Assembly: GCF_030812915.1 (NCBI RefSeq) | Contig: NZ_JAUSTQ010000008.1 | Coordinates: 62,001-126,000, forward strand | Reading direction: 5' to 3' | Length of the DNA stretch: 64,000 nt | From: Alkalibacillus salilacus | GTDB taxonomy: Bacteria > Bacillota > Bacilli > Bacillales > Alkalibacillaceae | In this document: positions 62,060-64,000 of the stretch, piece by piece | How the letters are laid out: every line of letters begins with the position of its first letter | How positions within the stretch are numbered: the first letter of the stretch is position 1 | Position numbers and translations under genes: made by a program | Notes under the pieces: generated by a model | What the model saw: the letters and a program-made list of their open reading frames with translations, nothing else | Databases searched by the model: none | Told to the model about the DNA's origin: nothing

Positions 62060-62672
62060 AGACGTTCTTAAATCAGGTAATCTGCCTGAGAATCCTGAAA
62101 GAGCCACCCTTGAAGGCCGTAACAAATTTATGGGCTTTTGGTTCTTCCTAGGCGGAGAAACTGTTTTATTCGCAAGTTTGTTTGGTACCTATTTAGCTTT
62201 ACGTAATTCCAATGCTGAGGGACCTGCATCAGAAGATATCTTTGGATTAGGTCTTGTTTTCATCATGACAGTGCTTCTTTTAACAAGTTCACTGACAAGC
62301 GTATACGCTATGTATCATATGAAAAATAACGACTTTAAAAAGATGCAGTTATGGTTAGGAATTACTGTTGTTCTTGGACTCGCGTTCTTAGGTATGGAAA
62401 TTTACGAATTTTATCATTATGTCCACGGTTATGAGTTTGGCTATACAACATCGGCTTTTTCTAGTGCCTTCTATACATTAGTCGGTTTCCACGGTGGCCA
62501 CGTAGCCTTTGGTTTATTATGGATTGTGTCTCTTATGATTCGTAATGCGAAACGCGGTTTAAACTTATACAACACACCGAAGTTTTATATAGCCAGTCTT
62601 TATTGGCACTTCATTGACGTTGTATGGGTATTCATTTTCACAGTTGTATATTTGCTAGGAAAGGTGGGCTAG
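62052..62672 (+). CDS. ctaE: Cytochrome caa3 oxidase subunit III
   Basis: A 206-residue five-helix membrane subunit that stabilises subunit I. Conserved LGGETVLFASLFGTY, GFHGGHVAFGLLW and YWHFIDVVWVFIF. The ATG at 62052, inside the 3' end of ctaD, follows GAGGGGG. Translationally linked to ctaD. Confidence 0.95.
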   Translation: MAEDVLKSGNLPENPERATLEGRNKFMGFWFFLGGETVLFASLFGTYLALRNSNAEGPASEDIFGLGLVFIMTVLLLTSSLTSVYAMYHMKNNDFKKMQLWLGITVVLGLAFLGMEIYEFYHYVHGYEFGYTTSAFSSAFYTLVGFHGGHVAFGLLWIVSLMIRNAKRGLNLYNTPKFYIASLYWHFIDVVWVFIFTVVYLLGKVG

Positions 62673-62675
62673 TCA

Positions 62676-63005
62676 ATGGCAGATCACACCAATTCCGTAG
62701 AAAACACAGATAAGCATGAATTTTATAAGAAAAAGCATCGCGAGCAAATGAAGCATCAAGTTGTCACGTTTGTGATGATGATTGCTTTCACGCTAATTGC
62801 TTTTGGCTTAGTTATTGCAGAAGTGAGTGCGATGTTTACTATTCCAATTATTTTAGTTTTAGCCGCTGTGCAGGTTCTTTTCCAATTATATTACTTTATG
62901 CATATGAATGAGGAAGGCCATCAGTGGCCAGCAGTAATGATTTATTCTGGTATATTTGCTGCTGTTTTAACCATCTTAGCGCTTACGACTATTACATGGT
63001 GGTAA
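62676..63005 (+). CDS. ctaF: Cytochrome caa3 oxidase subunit IV
   Basis: A 109-residue protein with three membrane helices and the typical subunit IV motif LFQLYYFMHMNEEG. It starts 3 bp after ctaE. Last gene of the operon, followed by a strong terminator. ctaG, the usual next gene in B. subtilis, is not here. Confidence 0.93.
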   Translation: MADHTNSVENTDKHEFYKKKHREQMKHQVVTFVMMIAFTLIAFGLVIAEVSAMFTIPIILVLAAVQVLFQLYYFMHMNEEGHQWPAVMIYSGIFAAVLTILALTTITWW

Positions 63006-63012
63006 AGGATTT

Positions 63013-63048
63013 AAAAGAGCTCAGATTTAATCTGAGCTCTTTTTTTGT
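63013..63048 (+). terminator. Terminator of the ctaBCDEF operon
   Basis: AAGAGCTCAGATT pairs with AATCTGAGCTCTT and is followed by TTTTTGTG. The next ~170 bp are AT-rich with no clear feature. Confidence 0.9.
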
Positions 63049-63218
63049 GCAATTATTGATGAGTATAAATCAATAATTTGAGGTTCGTTGTCATAAAATT
63101 TTAATAAAATTTCAAATAAGCTTGATTATTTTCTCATTATTAAGTATATTTAACTACATACATATTTTCGAAAATTCATAAAAGTAGCATTAATTTAATC
63201 AGCTGAGGGGGATGCAAC

Positions 63219-64000
63219 ATGTCGGATACAATCTTAGAGTTGAATAATTTACATACACACTTTTTTACAGACAGTGGTGAAATACCCGCTGTTGACGGTG
63301 TGAGTTTTCATGTGAATAAAGGTGAAGTTGTAGGTGTGGTTGGTGAATCCGGTTGTGGTAAAAGTGTGACATCACTTTCTGTTATGCAATTAGTCCCTAG
63401 CCCACCTGGACGAATTGTTAGTGGTGAAATTAATTTTAAAGGTGAAAATCTTGCATTTGCCTCTGAGAAAAGAATGAGGCAAATACGCGGAAATGAGATT
63501 GCCATGATCTTTCAAGAACCAATGACTTCATTAGACCCTTTGTATTCGATAGGCAATCAACTAGTTGAAGCAATTCGCATGCACAATAAATCGTCTAAAA
63601 AAGAAGCCCGTTTAAAAGCTATAGAAATGTTGGATTTAGTTGGTATTCCACGTGCTTCTGAAGTAGTTGATGAATTTCCACATCAACTTTCAGGTGGAAT
63701 GCGTCAGCGCGTTATGATTGCAATGGCGATGGCTTGTGATCCAGAACTTCTCATAGCAGATGAACCGACTACTGCCTTAGATGTTACGATTCAAGCTCAA
63801 ATTCTTGATTTAATGCGAGACTTAAATAAAGAAAAAGATACAGGCATATTATTAATTACACATGACTTAGGGGTAGTGGCTGAAATGTGCGACCGAGTGG
63901 TTGTGATGTATGCAGGCCAAGTTGTAGAAGAAGGGACAGTTCGTGAAATATTAAAAGATCCTAAACATCCTTATACAAAAGGCTTAATACGCTCTCTTCC
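63219..64000 (+). CDS. Oligo/dipeptide ABC transporter ATP-binding protein (DppD/OppD type), 3' end outside window
   Basis: 260 codons visible, open to the right edge. Walker [10 protein letters not shown]-loop [11 protein letters not shown], signature LSGGMRQR, Walker [14 protein letters not shown]-loop THDLGV, and the OppD/DppD end region KHPYTKGL. It energises uptake of peptides or possibly nickel. ATG after TGAGGGGG. It starts a new unit after the cta terminator; permease and binding-protein genes would be expected to the right. Confidence 0.93.
   Translation, partial: MSDTILELNNLHTHFFTDSGEIPAVDGVSFHVNKGEVVGVVGESGCGKSVTSLSVMQLVPSPPGRIVSGEINFKGENLAFASEKRMRQIRGNEIAMIFQEPMTSLDPLYSIGNQLVEAIRMHNKSSKKEARLKAIEMLDLVGIPRASEVVDEFPHQLSGGMRQRVMIAMAMACDPELLIADEPTTALDVTIQAQILDLMRDLNKEKDTGILLITHDLGVVAEMCDRVVVMYAGQVVEEGTVREILKDPKHPYTKGLIRSL

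Overview
The window is chromosomal DNA from an AT-rich, endospore-forming member of the Bacillaceae. The evidence is Bacillus-type gene order (ykuE-fadH-ykuL-dapH-dapL-ykuT, ktrC-rnjA-rpoY-def-ykyA-pdhABCD, yktA-yktB-suhB, ylaF-ylaH-ylaI-ylaJ-ylaL-glsA-ylaN-pycA-ctaABCDEF), strong GGAGG-type ribosome binding sites, a Spo0E-like phosphatase and a YjcZ-type peptide. Two Ktr potassium-channel genes, a glycine-betaine BCCT carrier and very acidic linkers or tails on exported lipoproteins suggest a halotolerant or moderately halophilic species. No prophage, transposase, CRISPR array, tRNA or rRNA was seen.

Layout. 1-7.7 kb: a membrane chemoreceptor (cut by the window edge), a Tet(L)-like MFS antiporter, an HD hydrolase, a YwpF-like protein, a Ktr potassium channel subunit preceded by a small coupled ORF, and a PAS-GGDEF-EAL protein. 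7.7-14.4 kb: a YjcZ peptide, an HtrA-like protease paired with a zinc-ribbon membrane protein, the DUF1659/DUF2922/YvrJ trio of tiny proteins, signal peptidase I, a Spo0E-like protein, an aminotransferase and small membrane proteins. 14.4-28.6 kb: a repeat element, a SAM-riboswitch-controlled MetE-like gene, a Sco protein, ykuE, fadH with a FadR operator, the lysine/DAP genes dapH and dapL, a 21-bp periodic array coding for His-Arg heptads, an S9 peptidase, a second chemoreceptor, a CoA-disulfide reductase and an MscS channel. 28.7-33.6 kb: a heterodimeric ABC exporter, a second repeat element and ktrC. 33.6-47 kb: RNase J1 with RNA polymerase epsilon, deformylase, ykyA, the pyruvate dehydrogenase operon, a betaine transporter, a polysaccharide deacetylase and the dual-function sRNA SR1 with its peptide SR1P. 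47-64 kb: yktA/yktB/suhB, the yla cluster, pyruvate carboxylase, a third repeat element, heme A synthesis and cytochrome caa3 oxidase genes, and the start of a peptide ABC importer.

How the parts fit. Pyruvate dehydrogenase, SR1/SR1P, pyruvate carboxylase and caa3 oxidase form a central-carbon and respiration block. Cre-like sites lie upstream of pdhA and inside the SR1 transcript, and a triple 11-bp repeat lies between ctaA and ctaB. KtrC could pair with the Ktr channel subunit 28 kb away. The least explained items are the two heptad-coding micro-ORFs (4.2 and 22.4 kb), the HtrA/zinc-ribbon pair, and the GC-rich mosaic repeat family present in three copies. Compared with Bacillus subtilis, ftsW is missing between ylaN and pycA, and ctaG is missing after ctaF.
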